A stretch of 21,910 bases of DNA from ChocPot-Mid sp964511865 (GTDB taxonomy: Bacteria > Bacteroidota > Ignavibacteria > Kapaibacteriales > UBA2268). The notes under the pieces were generated by a model, which was not told where the DNA came from, made no database searches, and was given only the letters and a program-made list of their open reading frames with translations. This document shows positions 14,458-21,215 of this stretch, piece after piece. Location of the stretch: NCBI GenBank assembly GCA_964511865.1, contig CAZEHW010000021.1, positions 1 through 21,910 of the forward strand, read 5' to 3'. How positions within the stretch are numbered: position 1 is the first letter of the stretch; each line of letters opens with the position of its first letter. A program made the translations under genes and the position numbers.

Positions 14458-15165
14458 TTGAAAATGAAAAAGACAATATTTATTTCGGTTATTATGTTTA
14501 TTTTAACAATAAACGTTGCTAAATCATTTGATAGACATGCTATTCTTGACTCAATTATAAAAAATCCTGAAATAATTAAAAATTATCTTTTTAAGAAATA
14601 TAGAGATTTGGATATTGTGCAAAATGCTATTAAGGAGGAAATCAATTTATTTAATAAATATTTTAATAATGGTTATGTAGTTGTGAAGGATGAAGAATTC
14701 TTTAAAGAACTGCCTGAACAATGTCGTGGAAGTGCTATTACGATCATCAACAAAGCAGAAGATACAACAATTGCACTTATTTTTGATCATAAAGATAGTT
14801 TAGTAAGGATTCAAGAACCATTGAAGCACAATCCGAAAGAATTAGCTATAACGTACATGATTCTTGATAAAATCATAAAAGAACCAGATTCATTATGGGC
14901 TTATTCGAGAATTACTTGCGAATGGGAAAAGAAATTTACAATTCAAATAATTAAAAGACTAAAAGAAGAATTTCATGATGGGTATTATATTGTAAATAAT
15001 GGCTGGTGGAGGGGACCAACAAGGGAACAAGAACAAGCCGTTAATATGATTAATTTTAAAAGTAAAAGAACAGGAAAAGAATTAATGGTAGATTTTAGAA
15101 AAGAAAATGATAAATGGTACATTTTTGAAATAAGTGATCGTGATTGTGATAATTCTCAACCTTAA
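14458..15165 (+). CDS. Secreted protein with an internally duplicated domain, unknown function
   Basis: A 235-residue protein with a signal peptide ending near AKSFD (residue ~24). No family is recognised. Two halves repeat the same pattern. Residues about 51-120 read IKEEINLFNKYFNNGYVVVK and then an Ile-rich strand set ending in FDHKDSLVRIQEP. Residues about 160-228 read IKRLKEEFHDGYYIVNNGWW and end in FRKENDKWYIFEISDRD. The shared pattern is a helix, GYyvV, an acidic or Trp-rich turn, an I-x-Fk strand and a final strand with an Asp/Lys-rich hairpin. The ATG at 14464 is an equally good start. Codon usage is more AT-rich than that of the housekeeping genes. The Rhs fragment follows in the same frame after one stop codon, so a role as an immunity or partner protein of a lost Rhs toxin is possible but unproven. 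Confidence 0.65.
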   Translation: MKMKKTIFISVIMFILTINVAKSFDRHAILDSIIKNPEIIKNYLFKKYRDLDIVQNAIKEEINLFNKYFNNGYVVVKDEEFFKELPEQCRGSAITIINKAEDTTIALIFDHKDSLVRIQEPLKHNPKELAITYMILDKIIKEPDSLWAYSRITCEWEKKFTIQIIKRLKEEFHDGYYIVNNGWWRGPTREQEQAVNMINFKSKRTGKELMVDFRKENDKWYIFEISDRDCDNSQP

Positions 15166-15168
15166 TTA

Positions 15169-15351
15169 TTGGTTTCAAAAATCATGACAGTGAATAGATA
15201 CAACAACAAACCATTCGGGGATACGTTTTGGACTTCTGCAGGTAGCGAAAACCGGCTGGGATTTATCGGTCGGGAAAGAGACTACGAAAACAATTACTTC
15301 GCTTTAGGAGCCCGCAACTATGACAGCGAAACAGACCATTTTTTCAAATAA
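15169..15351 (+). pseudogene. Remnant of an Rhs / YD-repeat core domain
   Basis: About 50 codons match the end of the Rhs-associated core: RYNNKPFGDTFW (RYxYxPFGE in the family), GFIGRERDYENNYFALGARN (matching the FTGKExDxETGLYYfGARY pattern) and YDSETDHFF (matching YDPETGRFL). Such cores precede the variable toxic tip of polymorphic toxins or secreted wall proteins. Here there is no upstream YD-repeat body and a stop follows FFK exactly where the tip would begin, so the piece cannot be functional. The nearest start codons are TTG at 15169 and ATG at 15184; neither has a convincing ribosome site. The frame is the same as that of the preceding gene. Confidence 0.75.
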
Positions 15352-15380
15352 TAAAATAAATTTTCAAAATCTTACTCTAT

Positions 15381-15420
15381 TTATTTGATTTTAAGTATCT
15401 TTTATTTAATTTTAAGTAAC
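15381..15420. promoter_or_regulatory. Direct repeat upstream of the toxin-antitoxin pair, possible operator
   Basis: TTATTTGATTTTAAGTATC (15381-15399) and TTATTTAATTTTAAGTAAC (15402-15420) differ at two positions and are spaced 21 bases start to start, two helical turns. The second copy ends 22 bases before the antitoxin ATG. Type II antitoxins usually repress their own promoter through repeated sites here, so this is a natural candidate operator. The inference rests on position and spacing alone. Confidence 0.5.
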
Positions 15421-15442
15421 ATTAAGTTGACAGAACAAAAAA

Positions 15443-15661
15443 ATGGAAACAGTAAGTATACCGGTAGAAGAATATAATATGCTAATAGCCCAAAACAAGG
15501 CTCTCCAGCAAAATGAATTATTGGTAAAAATCAATCAGGTACTCGATTTGATGTATCAAAATAAATATGGCTTGTATCTTGGGGATTATACTGAAGACTT
15601 GACAGAATATTCATTAAATAGTAACTTCGAAGAGTTTTCAGGAGCATGGGATGAGTTATAA
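15443..15661 (+). CDS. Antitoxin-like protein of a MazEF-type pair
   Basis: A 72-residue acidic protein whose gene overlaps the mazF-like reading frame by 11 bases, the layout typical of type II toxin-antitoxin operons. It opens METVSIPVEEYNML, a short strand plus helix as seen in small ribbon- or AbrB-like antitoxins. A helix with heptad-like leucines follows (about 14-38), then a Tyr/Asp/Glu-rich tail ending in FSGAWDEL, which would be the toxin-binding part. The family is not recognised, and the assignment depends largely on the downstream gene. The start ATG follows an A-rich stretch without Shine-Dalgarno. Since the toxin frame is broken, the antitoxin may be kept for another reason or be decaying. 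Confidence 0.65.
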   Translation: METVSIPVEEYNMLIAQNKALQQNELLVKINQVLDLMYQNKYGLYLGDYTEDLTEYSLNSNFEEFSGAWDEL

Positions 15662-15989
15662 TCAAAGAGATATAGTATTGGTTCCGTTCCCATATTCAGA
15701 CCTTACTGCAATCAAAAAACGTCCTGTGCTAATAATTTCTAACAATGACTTCAATAATAAAAGCGAAGATGTTTTGGTGTGTGTAATTACCAGCAAAAAT
15801 TTTTAAGACTCATATTCGGTTGACCTGAAAAATGATTCTTTGGAGTTCGGAATTTTACCTGAGGAATCGGTTATCAAAACTTTTAAATTATTTACTATCA
15901 GCAAGAATAAAATAATTAAGAAATTTAGCATTATTAATCTGACAACTTTTAAATCAGTTCAAACAAAGATTAAAGATTTGATAAGCTAG
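15651..15989 (+). pseudogene. mazF: MazF/PemK-like toxin interrupted by an in-frame stop
   Basis: MazF-type toxins are sequence-specific mRNA interferases. The frame reads QRDIVLVPFPYSDL (family: RGDIVLVxFPxTD) and KKRPVLIISNNDFNN (xxRPaLVvSNdxFN), then VLVCVITS, as in true MazF. It stops at TAA (15804-15806, codon 52). The same frame resumes at once with DSYSVDLKNDSLEFGILPEE and runs to TAG at 15987-15989. That gives 112 codons in all, a normal MazF length with the expected C-terminal half. No frameshift is needed; a single base change made the stop. The truncated 51-residue product lacks the second half of the fold and should be inactive. An assembly error is the simplest alternative. Confidence 0.8.
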
Positions 15990-16166
15990 TACCCGAGACA
16001 GTTCGCTTTTTGTTTGTTGACCTAAACTAATTAAAAAATGAAAATCGGAAAATTATAACCGATAACTTTACAAACTTTCTCAACTGATTTAACAAAGTGC
16101 TTTGATTTTTCAATAATTTATATTAATTTGCATAGCAGCATTATTTTAAAATTGAACAAATCGAAT

Positions 16167-17429
16167 ATGGATAAGTTTGTAATAGAAGGCAATCATCGTC
16201 TTGTAGGCAGGATAAAAATATCCGGTGCCAAGAATGCATCATTGGCATTGATGCCAGCTACCATACTGGCTCCGGGGACTTATAACTTTTCAAACACACC
16301 GAATTTGCGTGATGTATGGACAATGTCGCGTCTGCTCGATTCAATGGGAATTTTCTGCGAATTGAACGGAAATGAACTTTTCATGGATTCCGGTTTCATT
16401 AAAAGCTTTGAAGCTCCTTACGAACATGTTAAAAAGATGCGTGCTTCGTTTTATGTTCTTGGTCCATTACTCGGCAGATACGGAGAAGCGAAAGTATCAT
16501 TACCGGGTGGTTGTGCATGGGGACCCCGTCCGATTGATTTGCACCTAAAAGGTTTGGAAAAACTTGGTGCTGTTGTAACTATGGAAAGCGGTTATATATT
16601 AGCCAAAGCGGATAAGCTGAAAGGTGCAAAATTTCATTTTGATATATCAAGTGTTGGAGCTACAGGTAACGTTTTAATGGCAGCTACGCTGGCAAAAGGA
16701 AGTTCATTGCTTACGAATGCGGCAATCGAACCGGAGATTACAGCTCTTGCCCGAATGCTTGTACGTATGGGAGCTAAGATTGACGGCATAGGGACAACTC
16801 AGCTCGAAATCGAAGGTGTTGACGAGCTTCATCCTGTTGACGAAGAAGTTATTCCTGACAGAATTGAAGCGGCTACTTTTTTAATTGCCGCCGCTATGAC
16901 CGGAGGCAAGGTTGAACTGGAAAACACAAATCCGTATCATCTTACTGCAGTGCTTGCAAAACTTGAAGAAGCAGGTTGTTCGACAGATGTTACGGGAAAT
17001 AATATTTTGATTGAAACTAATGGAGAAATTCATCCGGTTGATATTACGACTTCTGTATATCCGGGAATGCCTACAGATGTGCAGGCACAATGGATGGCTA
17101 TGATGATGAAAGCAAACGGTGTTTCAAAAATCACAGATACAATTTATACTGACAGGTTTAAGCATGTGCCTGAATTATTAAGATTGGGTGCAGATATTGA
17201 GATGGCAGACAATACCGCTATAGTTCACGGGGGAAAAAAACTGAGTGGTGCAACTGTTATGTCATCGGATCTGAGAGCAAGTGCGTCGCTGATTCTTGCG
17301 GCTATGGTTGCCGATGGAATTACTGAAGTGCTGAGGGTTTATCACATTGACAGGGGGTACGAAGAAATCGAGAAGAAATTAATTTCGCTCGGTGCTTCGA
17401 TTAAAAGAGTCAAGACGGATTTGATTTAG
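16167..17429 (+). CDS. murA: UDP-N-acetylglucosamine 1-carboxyvinyltransferase MurA
   Basis: Transfers enolpyruvate from PEP to UDP-GlcNAc, the first committed step of peptidoglycan synthesis, in the cytoplasm. From the ATG at 16167 the protein has 420 residues, the standard length. It opens DKFVIEGNHRLVGRIKISGA with the conserved Lys22-Asn23 (GAKNA). The PEP-binding cysteine is Cys116 in PGGCAWGPRPIDLHL, so the enzyme should be sensitive to fosfomycin, unlike Cys-to-Asp variants. YPGMPTDVQAQ carries the catalytic Asp, and the C-terminal HIDRGYEEIEKKL is typical. The frame is open to a TTG at 16128, but the 13 extra residues have no counterpart in the family. It has no co-directional gene close upstream. 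The 177 bases before it hold no other feature. Confidence 0.95.
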   Translation: MDKFVIEGNHRLVGRIKISGAKNASLALMPATILAPGTYNFSNTPNLRDVWTMSRLLDSMGIFCELNGNELFMDSGFIKSFEAPYEHVKKMRASFYVLGPLLGRYGEAKVSLPGGCAWGPRPIDLHLKGLEKLGAVVTMESGYILAKADKLKGAKFHFDISSVGATGNVLMAATLAKGSSLLTNAAIEPEITALARMLVRMGAKIDGIGTTQLEIEGVDELHPVDEEVIPDRIEAATFLIAAAMTGGKVELENTNPYHLTAVLAKLEEAGCSTDVTGNNILIETNGEIHPVDITTSVYPGMPTDVQAQWMAMMMKANGVSKITDTIYTDRFKHVPELLRLGADIEMADNTAIVHGGKKLSGATVMSSDLRASASLILAAMVADGITEVLRVYHIDRGYEEIEKKLISLGASIKRVKTDLI

Positions 17430-17548
17430 GCGATTAGGGGATTAGGCGTTTAGACTATTAGGGATTAGGGGATTAGACTATTAGGTGTTTAGGGGATTAG
17501 TTTCTTAATTGACAATTAAATGGTGTTTAGGGGGTTAGACTATTAGGC
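17430..17548 (+). repeat. G-rich TTAGG/ACTATTAGG repeat array after murA
   Basis: Starting one base after the murA stop, about 120 bases are built from shuffled units GGGGATTAG, GACTATTAGG and GTGTTTAGG; TTAGACTATTAGG occurs three times. An AT-rich break (TTTCTTAATTGACAATTAAA) interrupts it near 17500. All G-tracts are on the plus strand, with several runs of 3-5 G's. No ORF or RNA gene is evident. It may mark the murA 3' end, but no terminator hairpin stands out. Confidence 0.8.
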
Positions 17549-17611
17549 AGAGAGATTTATAGGATTTAGATTTTATATCTGCTTTTAGTTATTTTTAAGA
17601 GGAAATTTTGG

Positions 17612-18784
17612 ATGAAGTGGGTTGCAAAAATATTAATATTGTTTTTTGCCTTAATCATAATTATACCATATGATTTGGGCTCTGAAGATATAGCATCCAA
17701 AGATGTTAAAAAGACACAGAAAGAATTGGACAAACTTAACAAGTCCATAAATGACACCCGGAAAAAACTGAAGAACCTGAATAACAAAGAAAAAACTACA
17801 TTAAAGACCATACAAAAACATCAAAAACACAGCTTAGAGGTTAACAGATTCATTAATTTACTCGAAGCACAGCTAAACGAACTGCAAAAGGAAATTACAA
17901 TCCGTGATTCAATGTATTATGGTCTTAGCAATAAGCTGAGCATTTTACTGCGTGAATATGCAGAACTGGCAAGACAGGTTTATGTAGAAGGCTTGACAGA
18001 AGAAAGCGAAGTTATATTTTCAAGAAAATCTTTCGATAATGATACAAAAGACGAAATCTATTTTGCATACCTGACAAAGTATTTGGATTCCCAGGCGAAG
18101 AGCATTGATTTGATGAGAATCAAAGTATCGAATGAAATCGGTCAGCTTCGTGATAAATCCGACTATCAGGAAGAATTGAAGGGAATAAAAAGAAGGGAGC
18201 AAAGTTATCTGGCTCAGTCTATAAATAACAACAAGAATATGTTGAGCAAGATTAAAAATGATACAAAAGTTCTGCAAAAGCAATTAAATCAGAAAATGCA
18301 GAGTGCTTCAAAATTGAAAAGTATTATTGCTGAGTTAATCCGAAAAGAAGCCGCTAAACCAGAAAAAACTACTCCAAATAGTTCTGCAAAAATCAATCCT
18401 GCCGGACAATATCCATGGCCCGTTGATGGAAGGACAATTTTCAGGGGATACGGTCAGCAAAAGAATAAAGCAACCGATACATATTTTGACAATCCCGGTA
18501 TTGATATTGCTGTTAGGAGCGGTTCAACTGTTAGAAATATTGAGGTTGGTGAGGTTTCAATGGTGCATTGGCTCCCCGGATATGGCACTTTGGTAATAAT
18601 GAATCACGGGAATGGTTTGCGTTCAGTTTATGCGAATCTGTCTTCAGTTTCTGTCAGAAAAGGTGACCGTGTCAATAAAGGTGCAATGATTGGAAGAACA
18701 GGTGAATCGGTTGAAGGCGAGTTTCTTCACTTTGAGCTTTGGCAGGGAAGCAACAGGTTAAATCCGAGAAGTCATTTGAGGTGA
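17612..18784 (+). CDS. EnvC-like murein hydrolase activator with degenerate LytM domain
   Basis: A 390-residue envelope protein: N-terminal signal anchor (about 5-22), a long coiled coil (about 26-245, Lys/Glu/Leu rich, with a break near 125-160), a short linker and a C-terminal M23/LytM domain (about 268-385). The domain is recognisable from GIDIAVRSGSTV, GYGTLVIMNHGNG and GDRVNKGAMIGRTG. The zinc and catalytic residues are mostly lost. The first His is Asn294, with Asp298 kept. The central YAHLS motif is YANLS (Asn342). HxH is FLH (Phe371, His373). This pattern is that of EnvC/NlpD-type activators, which switch on amidases at the septum rather than cut murein. No partner amidase gene is nearby. 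It follows murA by 182 bases and probably has its own promoter. The ATG at 17612 follows an AAGAGG-like site. Confidence 0.85.
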   Translation: MKWVAKILILFFALIIIIPYDLGSEDIASKDVKKTQKELDKLNKSINDTRKKLKNLNNKEKTTLKTIQKHQKHSLEVNRFINLLEAQLNELQKEITIRDSMYYGLSNKLSILLREYAELARQVYVEGLTEESEVIFSRKSFDNDTKDEIYFAYLTKYLDSQAKSIDLMRIKVSNEIGQLRDKSDYQEELKGIKRREQSYLAQSINNNKNMLSKIKNDTKVLQKQLNQKMQSASKLKSIIAELIRKEAAKPEKTTPNSSAKINPAGQYPWPVDGRTIFRGYGQQKNKATDTYFDNPGIDIAVRSGSTVRNIEVGEVSMVHWLPGYGTLVIMNHGNGLRSVYANLSSVSVRKGDRVNKGAMIGRTGESVEGEFLHFELWQGSNRLNPRSHLR

Positions 18785-18791
18785 GGGATTT

Positions 18792-18813
18792 GGGGAGACA
18801 CGATTTCTACCCC
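18792..18813. terminator. Possible hairpin between convergent envC-like and hsdR genes
   Basis: GGGGAGA at 18792-18798 pairs with TCT and CCCC (18806-18813) with one bulged base and a 7-base loop. It lies just after the EnvC-like stop, in the 82-base gap before the hsdR stop, so it could end transcription from either side. No strong T-run follows on either strand; confidence is modest. Confidence 0.35.
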
Positions 18814-18866
18814 GCTTCAAACTTTTATCTCAACAAATTTTTAAATAATATCATAAAACACTGCCA

Positions 18867-21215
18867 TTATGCAACATTCTGTTTGTACAAATACTGTTGA
18901 AATTCTATAAACAGTTTGCTGATATTTGCAACATCACCCAAAATATCTTTCGCATCTTCTAAGGATTGATATTTATTTGTCAGCAAGATTGGTAATTTAT
19001 CCTGGTCGAGTTCTTCAACACCTGTTTCGATGTATTTGCTTAATACAAATTCAATAAATTCTTTTTGCTTGTTGTCGAGCAAGGCGAATATTGTTGCTTG
19101 CGCTGCTGCAACTCTTTCTTCACGTGTCATAGGTTTGAAGTCGCAATTAAATACATATTCCAACACATCAAACAGGTCGCTTTTTTCGGCATCAATGAGT
19201 TTTTGTAAAGTATGTAATTCTTCTTTTCCAAATCCGGCTTCATCTAATTTCTCTAACAAGGTTCGTCTTGTCGTAGGATAACTCCAAAGTGTCCGCAATT
19301 CTTCTTCACTTTTAAAAAGATTCGGCAACTCTCCAAACAGGTTATTTAAAAATTCTTCTGCTGAAACCGGCCTGCCGTCTGCACTCCAAAACGATGTAGA
19401 AATCATAGATTGTATTTCTCTTTCTTTACCGTCACGCAATTTTATTTTGATTCGTTTAGGTCTTTCTTTGCCCTCGTCATCAGTTTCAATTTGCTCCTTT
19501 GGCTCTTTGGTTACTGGTATAGGTTTATCAATGTCTATTGGTGGTTCAGGTTCTAATGGTTCACCGTCCCATTCCGGGTCAGCAAAATGATGATAGGCAT
19601 CTACAAAATCGTAGATGGTAAAGAACTCTTTGCCATCGAACAAACGTGTTCCTCTACCGACAATTTGCTTAAACTCAATTATTGTTTTTATAGGTCTCAT
19701 CAATACAATATTACGGATGTTTCTTGCATCCACACCAGTTGAGAGTTTTTGCGAACTGGTCAAAATAGTTGGGATTGTTTTTTCGTTGTCTTGAAACTCA
19801 CGTAAAAACTGGTCGCCTATTTCTCCATCGTTAGCAGTAACACGAACACAATAATTCGGGTCTGAACTTATTTTATATTGGTTTACCAAATCACGGACTG
19901 CCGCCGCATGGTCTTGTGTGGCACAAAAAATAATTGATTTCTCTTTTTGATTGGCTTCGTCCATAAATATCTGAACACGTTTTGCCTCTCTTGCTTTTAT
20001 TTCAATGATGCGGTTAAAGTCGGGTTCTTCATACCATCTTCCTTCTTCGATTTCGCCCTCGACAACATGATCATCGCTGGTGTAGATATATCTGTCCAAA
20101 GTGGTTTGTATCCGTTTTACTTTGAATGGCGTAAGGAAACCATCGTTAATACCTTCTTTGAGTGAATAAATATAAACCGGCTCGTCAAAATATTTGTAAG
20201 TATCCACGTTGTCTTTACGTTTAGGTGTAGCGGTTAAACCCAACTGAACAGCTGGCGAGAAATATTCTAAAATTCCTCTCCAGTTGCCTTCATCGTTCGC
20301 ACCACCGCGGTGACACTCGTCAATAACAATGAAATCAAAATAATCGGGAGGGTACTCTCCAAAATAAGGTTCAGGGTTGCCTTCCTTATCTGTGCCGCTC
20401 ATAAATGTTTGAAAAATGGTAAAGAAAATACTTCCGTTGGTTGGTACTCTGCCGGATTTCTTTATCTCGTTGGGTTTTATTCTAACCAAAGCATCTTCGG
20501 GAAATGCAGAAAATGCATTGAATGCCTGATTAGCCAAAATATTTCTGTCGGCTAAAAATAAAATGCGGGGTCTCCGGCTTCCGTCTCTCTTTAAGTTCCA
20601 ACGGGTTTGAAATAACTTCCAAGAAATTTGAAAAGCTATAGCTGTTTTTCCGGTTCCGGTAGCAAGGGTTAATAAAATTCGGTCTTTGTTGTTGGCTATT
20701 GCTTCCAAGGCATTATTAACGGATATTTCCTGGTAGTAGCGAAGATTCCATGTTCCACTTTTGTCTTCAAACGGAATTGAAGCAAATTTTTCTCTCCATT
20801 CGTTTTGAACAGCAAACGTTTTGTTCCAAAGTTCATCGGGTGTTGGGAAATTGGAAATCAATCCTTCGGCACCTGTTTTCATACAGATACTATAAATTTC
20901 TTTTCCGTTGGTGGAATAGGTTGTTACCAATTTCAGTTTTTCTGCATAGAGTTTGGCTTGTGCCACACCTTCGCCGACTTCAAGTCCTTCACGTTTTGCT
21001 TCTATTACTGCAAGCTTTATGCCTTTGTAAGCCAAAATAAAATCAGCTCTAAGGACTTTTCCCCGACCACCGCCGACTTGAATTTTACCGGCTGTTATAG
21101 GTTGGTTTCTTAATATCTTAGAACCTTCGACAACACCCCAGCCGCATGCCTTCAACTTTGGTTCAATAAGTTCTGCTCTTGTGTCATCCTCATATTTTTT
21201 TTCTTGTTCTTTCAT
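18867..21215 (-). CDS. hsdR: Type I restriction enzyme R subunit HsdR
   Basis: ATP-driven translocase and nuclease subunit of a type I restriction system, EcoAI-like by size (782 residues). The N-terminal nuclease motif is Asp58 ... Glu72-x-Lys74 (RADFILAY...AVIEAKR). The helicase core has Walker A ATGTGKT at 185-191, DECHRGG at 299-305, GLTATPKR and QIVGRGTRLFDGK (motif VI). A C-terminal helical region that docks to the methylase ends in QYLYKQNVA. All motifs are intact, so the gene looks functional. Its ATG overlaps the hsdS stop as ATGA, indicating translational coupling in an operon with hsdS and, presumably, hsdM outside the window to the right. Systems of this type restrict unmodified foreign DNA. 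Confidence 0.93.
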   Translation of the reverse strand: MKEQEKKYEDDTRAELIEPKLKACGWGVVEGSKILRNQPITAGKIQVGGGRGKVLRADFILAYKGIKLAVIEAKREGLEVGEGVAQAKLYAEKLKLVTTYSTNGKEIYSICMKTGAEGLISNFPTPDELWNKTFAVQNEWREKFASIPFEDKSGTWNLRYYQEISVNNALEAIANNKDRILLTLATGTGKTAIAFQISWKLFQTRWNLKRDGSRRPRILFLADRNILANQAFNAFSAFPEDALVRIKPNEIKKSGRVPTNGSIFFTIFQTFMSGTDKEGNPEPYFGEYPPDYFDFIVIDECHRGGANDEGNWRGILEYFSPAVQLGLTATPKRKDNVDTYKYFDEPVYIYSLKEGINDGFLTPFKVKRIQTTLDRYIYTSDDHVVEGEIEEGRWYEEPDFNRIIEIKAREAKRVQIFMDEANQKEKSIIFCATQDHAAAVRDLVNQYKISSDPNYCVRVTANDGEIGDQFLREFQDNEKTIPTILTSSQKLSTGVDARNIRNIVLMRPIKTIIEFKQIVGRGTRLFDGKEFFTIYDFVDAYHHFADPEWDGEPLEPEPPIDIDKPIPVTKEPKEQIETDDEGKERPKRIKIKLRDGKEREIQSMISTSFWSADGRPVSAEEFLNNLFGELPNLFKSEEELRTLWSYPTTRRTLLEKLDEAGFGKEELHTLQKLIDAEKSDLFDVLEYVFNCDFKPMTREERVAAAQATIFALLDNKQKEFIEFVLSKYIETGVEELDQDKLPILLTNKYQSLEDAKDILGDVANISKLFIEFQQYLYKQNVA

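Noticed and set aside
15804..15806. Recoding of the TAA in mazF
   Set aside because: TAA is not a known site for selenocysteine or pyrrolysine insertion and no recoding structure was recognised; mutation or sequencing error is simpler.
17430..17548. TTAGG array as telomere-like or CRISPR repeat
   Set aside because: Units are irregular, without spacers of constant length, and lie in the chromosome interior between housekeeping genes.
17566..17811. 81-codon minus-strand ORF overlapping the start of the EnvC-like gene
   Set aside because: It is antisense to a well-supported gene; its hydrophobic Phe/Ser-rich translation is the usual complement of Lys/Glu-rich coiled-coil DNA.
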